Assembly (NCBI RefSeq): GCF_029867415.1
Contig: NW_026705231.1
Coordinates: forward strand, 186,001 to 250,000
Length of the DNA stretch: 64,000 nt
Source: Vicia villosa
Lineage: Eukaryota; Streptophyta; Magnoliopsida; Fabales; Fabaceae
Reading direction: 5' to 3'
Each line of letters begins with the position of its first letter. The first letter of the stretch is position 1. The notes below the pieces were generated by a model, which did not search any database, was not told the origin of the DNA, and worked only from the letters and a program-made list of their open reading frames with translations. This document shows positions 45,101 through 56,863 of this stretch, one piece after another. The position numbers were made by a program, and so were the translations under genes.

Positions 45101-46386
45101 TGTTAGAACAAGATTTGTTCTTATCAATTATCTTAGTTTTGATGATAACAATAATATGAATTTTGCTTAAGATAATATGGTACTCTAATCCAATGCAATT
45201 TCCCTTTCAGGAAATATATAAAGAGTACGCATAATTCAGCGCTCAGAAGATGTGTCTCAAAAGGTTCAGCATGCAACATCAGAACATGGTCTGGCAAGAC
45301 ATCAGAAGATGGTCGAAGCAGAATCAGAACATGGGTCTATGGAAGCATCAGAAGAACATGAGATCAGAAGCACTGAAAATCAGAAGATGGTATCACGCTC
45401 AGAAGCACTTCAAGGTCAGAAGATCAGAAGATGCTGTGCACCAAGCTGTTTGACTCTGATGATATTCAAACGTCGTATTCACAAACATCAGATCAGAAGG
45501 AAGTACACGTGGCAGACTACGCTGACTGACAAAAGGAACGTTAAAGCTACTAAAGGCTACGTCAGTAGACACAGCGTGAACAAGGCTCGAGGTAGTTGAC
45601 AAAAGCGTATAACATTAAATGCAAAGCTGTACGGAACACGCAAAGCATTAAATGCATTCAACGGTCATCTTCTCAACGCCTATAAATATGAAGTTCTGAT
45701 GAGAAGCAAGGTTAACGATTCTGCACAAAATCAACTTATATCAAACTTGCTGAAACGCTGTTCAAATCTAAACTCAGAATCTTCATCTTCATCAAAGCTC
45801 ACTACATTGCTGTTGTAATATCTTAGTGAGATTAAGCTTAAACTGTAAGAGAAATATCACAGTTGTGATTATCGCTTTTAAGAAGCATTTGTAAACTCTT
45901 GAATTGATTACATTAAGTTGTAAGGAACTAGAGTGATCGGTTGATCAGTATACTCTAGGAAGTCTTGGCAGTTGGCTGAGCAGTTTGTAACTAGAGTGAT
46001 CAGGTTGATCAGAATACTCTAGAGGAAGTCTTAGCAGTTGGCTGAGCAGAAAGTCTTAGGAGTGAACTAAGCCTAGAGTGATCGTGTTGATCAGTAGACT
46101 CTAGAAAAAGTCTTAGGAGTGAACTAAGCAGTTGTTCCTGGAGTGATCAGGTTGTGATCAGAAGACTCTGGAAGACTTAGTTGCGGCTAAGTGGAAAACC
46201 ATTGTAATCCGTGCGATTAGTGGATTAAATCCTCAGTTGAGGTAAATCATCTCTGCGGGGGTGGACTGGAGTAGCTTCGTTAACAGCGAACCAGGATAAA
46301 AATATTTGTGCATTTATTTTTATCGTCCAAGATTTAAAGTCACACTTATTCAATCCCCCCCTTTCTAAGTGTTTTTCTATCCTTCA
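45101..46386 (+). repeat. Sirevirus 2 3' LTR
   Basis: 1,286 bp. I found no difference from 37557-38842 when reading them side by side. TATA box at 45681. Target duplication CTTTT follows at 46387-46391. Confidence 0.95.
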
Positions 46387-46391
46387 CTTTT

Positions 46392-46720
46392 GACTAATTC
46401 ATATATAAGAACTTGCCCTTCATGAACCAAACCCTGAGCTACATGATTACATCAAAGCACATTATTCAATTCTGAAGAAGACACCCAAGAAAGACAAGGA
46501 AGTGGGTCAGTTTAAAAAGTTCATGGATATGTTAAAAAAAATATAGGTAAACATTCCATTTTGTGAAGATCTCAAAAAAATGTTTGTTTATGCTAAATTT
46601 ATAAAAGGGCTATTATCGGGAAAGTGTAAGTTCAAGCATGATGAAAATACGCTTTAGCGGTACAGTGCAGTGCAATCCTTCAAAGAAAATTTCCACCCAA
46701 ACTCTTATTATGTCTTATCA
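46392..46720 (+). pseudogene. Athila-like gag remnant, part 2
   Basis: The continuation of the gag of 36113-37551 after the Sirevirus. Broken frames read KKTPKKDKEVGQFKKFMDML (46480-46540), IPFCEDLKKMFVYAKFIKGLLSGK (46560-46630), matching the C-terminal Gag/protease-linker region of Athila elements. A stop (TAG) interrupts it near 46545. Recognisable similarity fades after about 46720. Confidence 0.75.
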
Positions 46721-46968
46721 AAGTATTTGAATCAATTTCATAATCATTTATTGTTTTAATAGTTAATTAAGTAGAATTTTCAAGAAAGTTCACAAATTTG
46801 GTGTTTAATGATTTAATGATATTTTTCATAGTAATGTTCTGTTTTGGAAAGGTTTAACTTGTGCCATAGGTCTCAGGAAGTTAAACAAAGGGCTAAAGAA
46901 GTAACGTGATGGTTTTTTTTAAGATTCACAAATTCTATTTTTAACACATTTTACATCATGATGCATGC
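46721..46968. other. Unassigned AT-rich stretch
   Basis: Probably decayed internal sequence of the Athila-like element, but no motif is recognisable. Confidence 0.4.
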
Positions 46969-47214
46969 TGTCATACCCAAAAAATTTCCCAACATATTTA
47001 TCCATATTTCAGTCCATCTGACTTTCAAATGCTCAAAGGTACACAAGAAGGAAGCGTGCAGTCTCTCTCCTAAACAACAGCCTCTAAATTAGGGTTTCAG
47101 ATTTAATCAAGAAATTTGAACTTCTGATACCTCAAGTGGATTCCATGATCTCTCATATGATTCAAAGTGCCCTCGTGCTAAGCTTCAGGCTCTGATTCAT
47201 AAGATTGCTCAGTC

Positions 47215-47440
47215 AACTGCTCAAATGATCAACAGTCGACTAATTTGACTTAAAAGTCAACTGTGGTCAAAGTACAGTCAAAACTCTTGATTTTTTATCA
47301 ACATACTCATTTTTAAGTATCATTCACCATTTGATCAAGGATTGATCATGGTTCATCAAGAAAAGATCAGAAATCAACAAATCCAAAAGTTTCTAAATTA
47401 GGGTTTTCATAGGAAAAGTCAACTGAACTTTGACCAGCCA
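47215..47440. promoter_or_regulatory. W-box (TTGAC) cluster in Ogre-like LTR A
   Basis: About eight TTGAC/GTCAA cores occur within some 220 bp (AGTCAACTG, TTTGACTTA, AAGTCAACTG, GGTCAAAG, AGTCAAAA, AAAGTCAACTGAACTTTGACC). TTGACY is the binding core of WRKY transcription factors. The cluster is conserved in LTR B at 55081-55310. It lies about 750-900 bp upstream of the TATA-like box. Confidence 0.5.
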
Positions 47441-49022
47441 TAACTCCCACATGGAACATCAGAAATTTTCCATCCAAAGCTCATTTTGAAGGAAATTGAA
47501 TTTTCTACAACTTTGCCTCTCACATGCCAAGGCTAAAAATGCTTCATTTAAGAGATATGATCTAATACATTACAGGTCCTTCTAGAAGATCGCAAAAAAG
47601 CAGTTTTTTGTCAGGAGGAATATCATCAAGATAAAATCTCCAAATGAAAAATATGTTCCAAAGTGGCTTGTAGAGGACATCTTGAGGATTCCAAAAAGTC
47701 CTAGAACACTTCCATATGATAAATATTGAATGAGTTATGGCTTGCACAAGTTGGTCGATTTTTTAGAATTACATGAAGCCCTGAGTGATGAAATTTATAC
47801 TTTTGAGTATTGGGCCCAGGAATTTGTACTACCCACGTGATATTAAGCTTAAAAGAGGCCCAAGGATCAATTGATATTTATTTTTTTATTTTATTTCATT
47901 TATTTTTGAATTTATTCATATAAATTCATTATTAAATCAAATAAAATCAAATAAAATCTAAATAAATCCAAATAAAATCATGAGAATGTGTCATTGACCG
48001 AATCAAGTCCAAATCCATCCAAAAATTCGTGGAATACACCATGGGAAGGATATCATGCAAATTTAGAAAGATATAGAGTGATTTTCAATCAAATTCTTTC
48101 TTTCTCTAAACTCAATGATCCAAGCCCATGAAAAACCCTAATTCAATCCTATATATATTCATAATACACTCAGCATTAGGGGAGGACGAAAAAAGAAAGG
48201 AGGAGGCTAGGGTTTGAGGTTTGAAAATTTCAAAGGAAGGTGCAACAAGTGTGTTCTTCATTCAAGGTGTTTCAAAGCCAAACAACCATACTATTCAACT
48301 TATGAGGTAATATTGAGTAGGTATACATGGTTTCTAAGCTTCTATAACACCTATAATACGCGCATCAATTTTCACATATTCATTCATGGTTTTGAAATTT
48401 GTATTTCATGTATGGTTGCATTTTAATGTGATTTGATGATATTTTTAAGTTTGTGATGACGTTTAGAAGCTGTTAGAACCATTGAACAGAAGCTTTCACG
48501 CACGAATCAAGTTCTACCATGGCTAGGGCATAACGAGGACGTCCCTTTGTTCTCCATATACAGGCCGTTTTAGACCATAAAAACATCACCGTTGAACTCG
48601 CAATACGCTTCTTAGCGGGACTGGATAGTCTTTGAATTCGTTTAACATGTATTTTTTTAGATTTGTTTTTTCGTTCAGGATTCGCTATGAAATTTCCATA
48701 GCAAAAACGCAGCAAACCCATGGATGAATCGTAGCTAATCTGGGCTGCACAATGAAGAAGATGAAGACTCTTCCTTGGCCCCACTCGTTACACACGCGCG
48801 ACTCTCATTGGACGGCCAGCCTTGGCAGCATATCTCTTACTCTCTCCAAACGCGTGTATCCACGCCATAGGCCAGTCAAAATTCCGAGTCTCTCTCTCCG
48901 CCTACTATTGGCTTAGTTGTGACGCCAGGGCCCACTTCAGATAAGTTTATTTGACTTTTCCATTTACCCATATATTTTTATATTTATTTTACGCAATGTG
49001 TGTTATTAATAAATAATATACA

Positions 49023-49080
49023 CGGCTCAATTGGCAAAGGATGTTCTTGGCAACCTATAGAACCCAGGCTCGAACCTGGC
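49023..49080 (+). promoter_or_regulatory. tRNA-like (A/B-box) patch in Ogre-like LTR A, degraded
   Basis: CGGCTCAATTGG (49023-49034) and GGCTCGAACCT (49067-49077) are diverged A- and B-box forms, with an intact CCAGG...CCTGG T-arm-like stem (49064-49079). This is the position homologous to 56800-56863 in LTR B. Confidence 0.5.
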
Positions 49081-50938
49081 CAAGGACAAATATTTTTATC
49101 ATCTACAAACTTTGCAGATCCAATACATTCACGCACGGGTACACGCTACGCATCCTCAGATCATCACCATCAGATTTTCACCCAGTCAGATCCAACGCCC
49201 TGCAAGCTGATGGTCCACCATACTCCTCCACAAGCTTATCACAGAAGATCAGAGCTGAGTTTTCTAACTTTTTTTTATTTATTTATTTCTTTTTTAAATT
49301 CCTCTTTTATTTATTTTTCTTTATTACTTTCAAAGAAATTTATTTTTACTTAAACTTTTTATTTACACTTATAAAATTATATTTTCATGGCTCTTTAGCT
49401 TATTTAAATCGAACTTTCGATTATATATATTTTTTTATATATTAATTTATTCACTTTACATTTACATGTTTAATCCGTGGCTTTAAACCCTGATTTTATT
49501 TTAGACATTTTTATCATGACCACTAATCACTGTTAGGTAGATGTCATCCATCAACTTAGTATCTTTTCTCCTAAAACCTCATTCCCTAAAAAATCGGGTT
49601 TGCCCTGAATCTTTTCAAAAACCTCTTGTTTTTATTTTTAACTGTTTTATTTGGTTTGTTTTCACCGATTAGGGTTGATATTTAAATACACTAACATCCC
49701 TTTTCTTTATACCCAACTTTCAGGGTTAACCAAGATCTTCCGATTGCGCGCCATGCCGATCAAAAAAAGCTAAGTTCCGATCCCTTTCTTATTTAAATTT
49801 AATTTTTACTTTTGCATTGTGGGTTCAATTAGGGTTTATTTCATCTGTTAAAGGACTTCTCTTACACTCATCCTTCTTGTTTATTTTCTGTTTAATTCTC
49901 AGATGATCAGAGCCAATCAAGGTTCGAGGAAGATCAAGGCTCAAGATAATTATTCATCCCTCTTATTTTTTCTATCTTTTAAACTTCCCCCCATCCCCGC
50001 AGGTGTTTATTGTAATAGCGTAGGACATTTATCGTTCCGCCTTTAATTTCTGTAATATTAACTGCGTGGTTAGTAATCCTAGGGAGTGCAAGCCTTGAAA
50101 ATAAATTAGATCACTAATTATAAGATAAAATTATCTGAATATTAATCACATGATTGTGCCACACACACACCTTTAGGGTAATTCCTCTTGTTGCCTGTTG
50201 CCTATTAATTGCTGCCTTGTTGCCTTAACTTTGTTGCCTAAAAAAATAATCAAGTCCCTCGATTCCGAGGATGCCTAAAGCAATGTTGCTTGTCGCCTTC
50301 AAAGTTATTAAAACTCCCTCGATGTCGCCTTATAAAATGATTGCCCCAAATTGCTAAGGTATCCTCGCATGATGCCTAAACAGATTAAATGACTATTATA
50401 TCCTTCCCTTAGACTACCTGCCTTCTTTATGGCATGGGACAGTCTTATGGTGAACGATACTCTCGATGACTCGCACATCCAATTGAAAGACTTCCTGCCC
50501 TCTCATGGTATGGATAGATCCTTTCGCCTGAAAAACTAAAAGAACGTTTTTTTCAAACTTAGGGTAGTTGCTACTAATTGCTTGCTCTTTTCAAATTCAA
50601 ATCACAAATACTTTTCCCACTCATTTTTCAAATACTTTCAAAACAAGGCTACGCTTATTTACAAGCTAAAGTCCTTAAACGAAGTTTTTCTATTCACACC
50701 CTACAATTCAAACATTTTGAAAACAAAGTGAGCTAAGCAATTAAGAGCCCATGGATAACCATGGATGCAAAGGGTGCCTTACACCTTCCCTTTGTATAAC
50801 TTACCCCCCGAACTCAAAGTCTTTTCAAAATGTCTTTTCTGTTCTTTTAGCCTTTCTATAAATTGGATAAAATAAAAGTCGGTGGCGACTCTTGCTTACC
50901 GCAACATTTCGATAAAAAAGTCAGTTCACCGTATTACA

Positions 50939-52080
50939 CATGCGCAATATTTTGACCATATCTAAAGCTGCATAACTCTGATTGAAGTGCGACCAACGAA
51001 AAAGGAAAGGTGATACCCAGGGTTACAACTTTCATAAAGAAGTCAAAGTAAGAAAGCAAAATATAAAAGGGCTGAAAATACCCATAAAAAACTCTAACAA
51101 TGTTATAATGTAGAATTGTGGAATCAAGTTTTCTCTCAATCCTAAAAGTCCACTATCAACTTCTATTTAAAAATAAGAAGACAATGATTTTGTGGATCTA
51201 GGAATTTGATGGAAAAAAGGAACTCTTGAGAGCAACAAACACATTAGGAGCGACAGAGAGCATACTTCAATGAATTAATGAGTTGAAGTTTCCTCATCAC
51301 TGATTTATGTGTAATATTTATAATTCTTTCAATATATTTTGTTAATTTATCAGTAGCTAAGCTCTTTTGTGCTAGGAATGAATAATTGTCATTGATGAAC
51401 CTTATGAACTGATATGAATTTTGTGATAATTAAGTATTTTATTTGTGTTTGATTTATTCTTGTCTATTCTTAATGCTCTTTACTCTCTGATCCATTGTAA
51501 TATGAAATACCATTACATGTTAGAAATGAATTTCAATAATTAAAGTTTGATAGGAATATTCTTGCTAGTTATCACATGGGCCTAGGGATAGCACTTTGAA
51601 ATTAAATTGTTATTAATAATTAAATGTCAAGTTTTATTTTTGTAATTCACTAATAGCCATAGATGAGTAACTTAAGACAGAAATGTTTATTCATTAACGA
51701 ATGAAGGATAAATAGTTTAGGAAACCTGTAATCATATGAAATATAAATTATTCATAACAAGGTCATTTTATGGTACAAAGGAGATTCAAGGTCGGGCTCA
51801 TCCCCTAACATATTTTATCATATTACATTCAATTCAATTTAATTTAGTTTTCTATTCTACAAACAAACCCATTCAGAAAAACCCTTTACCCTTTTGTTCA
51901 ATTGAAACTTAACACAAATTATATAATCATATGCACTCTTTGAATTCAACATTCAGCACTTTATGATATTTCTACTTACATGATTTAATACAGTTGCTAA
52001 ACTGCAATCAGGTGTTCACAACATATCACCCACAACACCAATGTCCTCTTTGTTTCTTGTCGAACACATATATTGTTATT
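50939..52080. other. Decayed retroelement-like stretch, possibly Athila LTR
   Basis: No coding sequence. The part around 51280-51600 contains CAGTAGCTAAGCTC and a run of AT-rich text reminiscent of Athila-type LTRs, similar in style to 35340-35560. Borders and identity are uncertain. It could be the other end of the Athila-like element split by the insertions at 37557 and 46969. Confidence 0.35.
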
Positions 52081-52089
52081 ATGAATTAA

Positions 52090-52520
52090 ACTCACCACGT
52101 ATTTCATTTTTGTCTATGAGCCTCTTATAGTGGTACAATATGTATCTTGAGCTTTGTATAATTCTGTGAGATTTGTCAAGTTATCTAAATTTCAAATTTT
52201 CAATGTTGTCATTTATGGACCTTAACATCATGTGATACTTTATTATATCAAAGAAACATCGTCTTTCTTTGGCCTTTAAACCACCAAGAATATCATGATC
52301 GTCCAATGTCTTTGCTAGATCGTGGTTATGAATATCACATTTAACTTAAACACACCAACCGCTACCACTAGGAACATATCTAAACATATATGAATACTTG
52401 ACCCTTTTTCCATATGAGTGAACTCAGATTCCATTTTTCTTAAATTTTTTGCCTCTCTCATAACCTAACACTAACTTATCACTCTTGTCTTTTCTACTGT
52501 TAGGTGTATCTGAACAAATA
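52090..52520 (-). pseudogene. MULE transposase/FAR1-type N-terminal remnant
   Basis: The minus-strand translation gives SDKLVLGYERGKKFKKNGI, FRYVPSGSGWCV, VKCDIHNHDLAKTLDDHDIL and LKAKERRCFF, with stops between. This order (Lys-rich DNA-binding patch, then a CDIHNHDLAK motif) is typical of FAR1-like N-termini in plant MULE transposases. The rest of the transposase and any inverted repeats are missing, so it is a fossil fragment. Confidence 0.7.
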
Positions 52521-52529
52521 GTAACTATA

Positions 52530-53690
52530 ATGATATTGTATGTTGTCCATTACTTTATGTCTATGATAATATTTCTGGATGAGTCAAAATATCTTCAAAA
52601 TGTAACATAAAATAAATTAATGATCGGCCAACAAAAATTTATAAAATTCAAATGTTTTGAGTACAAATGTTGATAAAACATACCTACCTTTACATTGATA
52701 AAGAACTTTGTAAAATTTTCACGAGCTCCATCCATTCCATTTTTTATCCATTTATGGCAACTAAAAAACATAATTAAAACTACCGAGTTTAGAAATCTTA
52801 TATACTTGATTTTCTATAAAATTGGCATATATGTAAGGCATGTTGTATTTTTCCAAAAAAAAAAAAAATCAAAATCAAAATTTTCAAATCATACTAAATT
52901 TCTTATATATGTTCAACCTTTTGATATGAATAAATAGAAAAAATTTCCACTGAATTTAGTATAGTTATCAATTTTTTTTTATATTTACACAGAGGTTTGT
53001 GGAATACGTTTTTTTAACACATAGTTAATTCTAAGAAATGTAAATTATGAGATTTAAAATTGAAAATTATTTTTAAAAAATTGTAGGAAAATAGTGTGAA
53101 GTAAAATTTTAGAAAATTTCTTAATACAACTTATAGATTACTAGCGCACCTCATGAAAATCTATAAATACTGTCAGATGTTTGAAATGTATCTTTGGACG
53201 CACCCAAAACACACATAATTCTTTCATTTTTTAGACATCTTAAATTTATGACTAAATTTGTTCCAAAAAAACATTTTCGGAATTTCTCCAAAAATAAATT
53301 TCCGGAGCTTACTGAAAGCAATGCACCACCATTACGAAAGCAATGCAATAAAGAGATGTACACTAATTTGAGGTGAAAAAATTAAAAGAAAAATAATCAC
53401 TGTCTCCTCCAGTGTTGGTAGTCTGCCACTTTTTTTGATGAGTTAGGCACCAACATTCATTCAGCAGGTTTCAAAAATGTATTTTCAGAATTATTCCAAA
53501 AATACATTTTCAGAATAAATTTAGTCTTAAAAATATAGCGTAGTTAAAAAACGAATGAATTGTATGTGTATAAGGTGCGTCCGAAATTGAAAGGCATTTT
53601 TAAAATTTCATAAGGTTTTTTTCCACTGGAATAAGAAAAGGGAACTATTATCTCACCCTTAGAGTACTTACGCACCATGTGCGTTTCCAA
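52530..53690. other. AT-rich unassigned stretch
   Basis: No gene. It contains a poly-A run near 52857 and, from 53150, text with CGGAATTTCTCC/TTTCCGGAG-like inverted motifs that belong in style to the palindrome array just downstream. Confidence 0.5.
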
Positions 53691-53705
53691 AAATATCTCT
53701 TGCTT

Positions 53706-54333
53706 TCGGAGGTGTATCTCCGGACGCACCGTTTGTTTTCTCAAAGTTGAATTGTTCCGTAGGTATATATACGGAATGATTCCAGTTATGTACCTCCGAA
53801 ACAATTTGATGTTAAACTCGCGCCAGACTCTTTTCCTCCCTTATTCTCAAAATTTTTTATTTCAAAAAACTCTCTCAAACTCTCTCAACCTCAAAAATCT
53901 ATCTTCCACCAAACTTGTTTTTTTCCTCTTGATTTTGGTAGTGAACATCAACATCAACGATCAGCACAGTCCAACTCGTTCAAAGCTCAATTTTATCGGT
54001 AAGTTTTCAAGTTTTCGAGGTATTTTAGAGTATTTCTCGTAATAGAGTTAGAATACACTTTTAGGTGTAAAAATTATTAGATAGTTTTAGGAACATAGTT
54101 TAGACACAATGTAGGTAATGATTGTTTTGTAAAACAGACGATCAGGGCCTTAAAAATGATTTTTCAAGGAAGTGAACAGTTACGGACGCCATTGTTGCGT
54201 TCTTGAAGTTGCAGAACATTTCGTAGGTGCATTTACGAAATATTTAAACGTTAGGGTAGTTCCATAGATGAATCTACGGAACAAACCTAGTTTTTAGAAT
54301 GTTGGGTGCTTCCGTAGCTGTATCTATGGAAGC
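53706..54333. repeat. Array of five 20-26 bp imperfect palindromes upstream of the PMD pseudogene
   Basis: Five copies: 53706-53724 (arms CGGAG/CTCCG), 53755-53776 (TTCCGTA/TACGGAA), 54218-54241 (ATTTCGTA/TACGAAAT), 54259-54282 (GTTCCATAG/CTACGGAAC) and 54308-54333 (GCTTCCGTAG/CTATGGAAGC). Each has a loop of about 6-8 bases resembling RTGNATY. Arm bases change together between copies. The role is unknown; they may be part of the transposon that carries the PMD gene. Confidence 0.7.
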
Positions 54334-55080
54334 TTTCCACATTTGCATATACAGAGTTAAAATTTGTTTTTTTCTTCTTTTTGTTTTTATAACTTAATTG
54401 TATCTAATTCGTATTTATTTGTTATACCTTGCAAACATTATAACTGATGAGACGGACCGACTGATACATGGGAGGGTTGCTCAACATGCCTTCATGCGAC
54501 GTGCATGAAGCCAGATAGTCCCACAGGTAGCTGACACCGCTGTTCCAGCAGAGGCGGCAGTTGAGGCCACATCGCAGACTACTCCACAACATAGTGGACA
54601 CGCGCCTTCCACTTCTACTTCTTCACCCCGAAGGCGTCGGGATGATGGTAAGGTTACTTCTCAGGCGACCTCAACCCGCAGACATCGTCGAGATATTTCT
54701 TTGTCACCTTTAGTCGATACTGCTTCTCTTATGCGACCTTCTGATTGTGATGGTTCTCCTTTCCACCTCTTGATGGTGTTGACCTATTGCATAAGAATGC
54801 TGATGCAACTGAGGATTACCCAGGGCGTCCTTCCACTTTGTCCATGTTTATAGGGTACGCTGATGTCATACCCCAAAATTTGCCCATCTCATTTCACTTT
54901 TTAATCTCAGACAAAGGTTCAAGACTTAAGGACATACTCTCCTAAACAATGACCTCCTAAACTAGGGTTTTGATTTCTCTAAAGAAAATTAATAAATCAA
55001 GGTCCCCAATGGATTTCAGATGACTTATGATGTTTCAAACTATCCCCATGACAAAATTCAAGCTTCAGTTCCAAGGATTG

Positions 55081-55310
55081 CCCAGTCAATTGCTCAGAAA
55101 GTCAACAGTCGACTAGTTTGACCTAAAAGTCAACCGTGGTCAAAGTACAGTCAAAATTCCTGATTTTTTTCAACATCCTTATTTTGAAGTATCATTCATC
55201 ATTTGATCAAGTATTGATCATGATTCATCAAGGAAAATTCAGAAATCAACAAAACCTAAAGTTTCTAAATTAGGGTTTTTTGACCTAAAGTCAACTGAAC
55301 TTTGACCAGC
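55081..55310. promoter_or_regulatory. W-box (TTGAC) cluster in Ogre-like LTR B
   Basis: Counterpart of 47215-47440: AGTCAATTG, AAGTCAACAG, TTTGACCTA, AAGTCAACCG, GGTCAAAG, AGTCAAAA, TTTGACCTAAAGTCAACTG, TTTGACCAG. The density of GTCAA/TTGAC cores is kept, although intervening bases differ between the LTRs. Confidence 0.5.
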
Positions 55311-56799
55311 CATAACTTTCACTTGGAACATCATAAATTTTCCATCAAAAGCTCAATTTGAAGGAAATTGAATTATCTACAACTTTGTCTCTCACATGCC
55401 AAGTCTAAAAATGCTTCATTTGAGAGATATGAATCAAAAGATTACAGGTCCTTTTTGAAAGACAACCAAAAGCAGTTTTTTGTCAAAGCCCATATCATCC
55501 AGATAAAATCCTCAAATGGAAAAAAGCTTCCCAAGTGGCTTGTAGAGGACATCTTAAGCTTTCCAAAAAGTCCTAGAACTCCTCCATATCTTAAAAATTG
55601 AGGGAGATATGCCTTGTCAAAGTTGGACCATTTTAAAGGAAAAAATGTGAAATAAAAAGCTTCAAAATGGATTTCTTTGCAAAGAGGCCCAACTTTTTAT
55701 GACCCAATCTTGTTCCCCAAGTTATCAAAGATATTCAATCCTAAAGCCACGAATTTGTGATGAATATTTGATTTTATTTGAATTTTTATTCATTTAAAAG
55801 GTGATTTAAATCAAATAAATGATGAAAAATACAAGGAGATTTGATTTGCTTTGATTTCCAATCAATTAAACATCATATATTCTCTCTAATTTTGTGCACA
55901 ATAACTTTGGTGAGATTGTATTGAGATTGAGCAAAATTGGAAAGATTACAAACCATATTTCATCAAATTTCCAATCTATGATTCAAGGAGATTTGATCCA
56001 AACTTTCAACCCTAATTTCATTCATTATATAAGGACAAGAAACTCAGCCAGTATGGGAGGAATTTTTGGAGAGAAAGCACTAGGGTTTGCAACTTCAAAA
56101 AACTTAAAGAATAGGAAATTTGCATCTCTTGTTCCAAGCATCCTCAGGGCTTTTTAATCATCCAATCATCTCCATAAGGTAATACTGAGTAAGTGTGCAT
56201 GATCTTTTGACTCCCATAACACATGAATACGCATACCATGTTCATCACGTTTTTTCCAATTCTTGGAATTCCATAACTCGTGGTTCAGTGTGTTTAAATG
56301 AGATATAATCACATGAATAAGTTTCTGGTAATGAATAGGGAAGAATAGAACCGTTGGTTGGGAGTTTTGATGCAAGTATTGAGATGTGCCATGGTTAGGG
56401 CACAAGGGCCATGGTGCTTCATTTTCCTAGCTAGAGCGCTTGTTTTCGAAAACTAACCGTGCCATTGAGATCACAACACCTTAATTAGGTGATCTGGGCA
56501 ATCTTTGTTTGTGTGGGACTCGTATTTTGCAGGTTTCCAAATCGAAGATGAAGGGACGATGTGTGGGACCTGCGTCTGAGGTTAGGGACGATGACGTGGG
56601 CAGTTGACTGCTGACTGTAGGCGTGGCATCACCAAGGCATGCCATTGGAGGGTCAAGGGGTCAAGCGCACTAATCTCCTCTCTGATTCGTCATTCCAAAA
56701 GCATCGGGCCCCACTTTGACTTGTTTTATTTATTTCCCATTTAATTGACTTTTTCTATATTTAATTTCATGGGTTTGTTTGTTTGTCAACTAAGACAAA

Positions 56800-56863
56800 T
56801 AGCACAGCTGGCTAAAGCGCTTTATGGTTAAGTGCAAGGGCCTGGGTTCGAACCCTACCCTTG
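56800..56863 (+). promoter_or_regulatory. tRNA-like patch with Pol III A and B boxes in Ogre-like LTR B
   Basis: A box TAGCACAGCTGG (56800-56811) and B box GGTTCGAACCC (56845-56855) both match the tRNA internal promoter consensus, at tRNA-like spacing (33 bases). The pair CAAGGG/CCCTTG (56835-56840, 56858-56863) extends a stem around the B box. No acceptor stem pairs well, so it is not a functional tRNA gene. Confidence 0.6.

Larger units (their letters stand above)
37557..46386 (+). mobile_element. Sirevirus-type element 2: pol-less, gag and env-like ORFs open
   Basis: An 8,830-bp element with 1,286-bp LTRs (37557-38842 and 45101-46386), target duplication CTTTT at 37552-37556 and 46387-46391, PBS at 38845, gag 38930-40849, a scrap of integrase near 40950-41060, env-like ORF 41481-43931, and multiplied PPTs before the 3' LTR. 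The LTRs look identical base for base. Both long frames are open. Protease, most of integrase, RT and RNase H are absent (roughly 3 kb relative to element 1). It cannot move by itself, yet it appears to have inserted very recently, so pol must have been supplied in trans. It lies inside the Athila-like gag. Confidence 0.95.
46969..50938 (+). mobile_element. Ogre-like Ty3/gypsy solo LTR A (3,970 bp)
   Basis: Starts TGTCATACCC and ends ACCGTATTACA. The 5-bp target duplication CATGC is at 46964-46968 and 50939-50943. It is collinear along its whole length with the solo LTR at 54864-58536. Landmarks: a run of W-box cores (47215-47440), TATA (TATATATATTC, 48149), a tRNA-like patch (49023-49080), TTGTTGCCT repeats (50188-50240) and the end phrase AAGTCGGTGGCGACTCTTGC, seen in Ogre-type LTRs of legumes. 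No PBS or internal domain follows, so it is a solo LTR. Open frames inside are not genes. Confidence 0.88.

Noticed and set aside
24479..46386. The two Sireviruses as one inverted duplication
   Set aside because: They have different TSDs, diverged LTRs and different deletions, so they are independent insertions of related subfamilies.
47562..49445. Several open frames of 60-134 codons
   Set aside because: All lie within the Ogre-like LTR A; the homologous frames are not conserved in LTR B.
56800..56863. A functional tRNA gene
   Set aside because: A and B boxes are good, but the acceptor stem does not pair, and the homologous site in LTR A is decayed.
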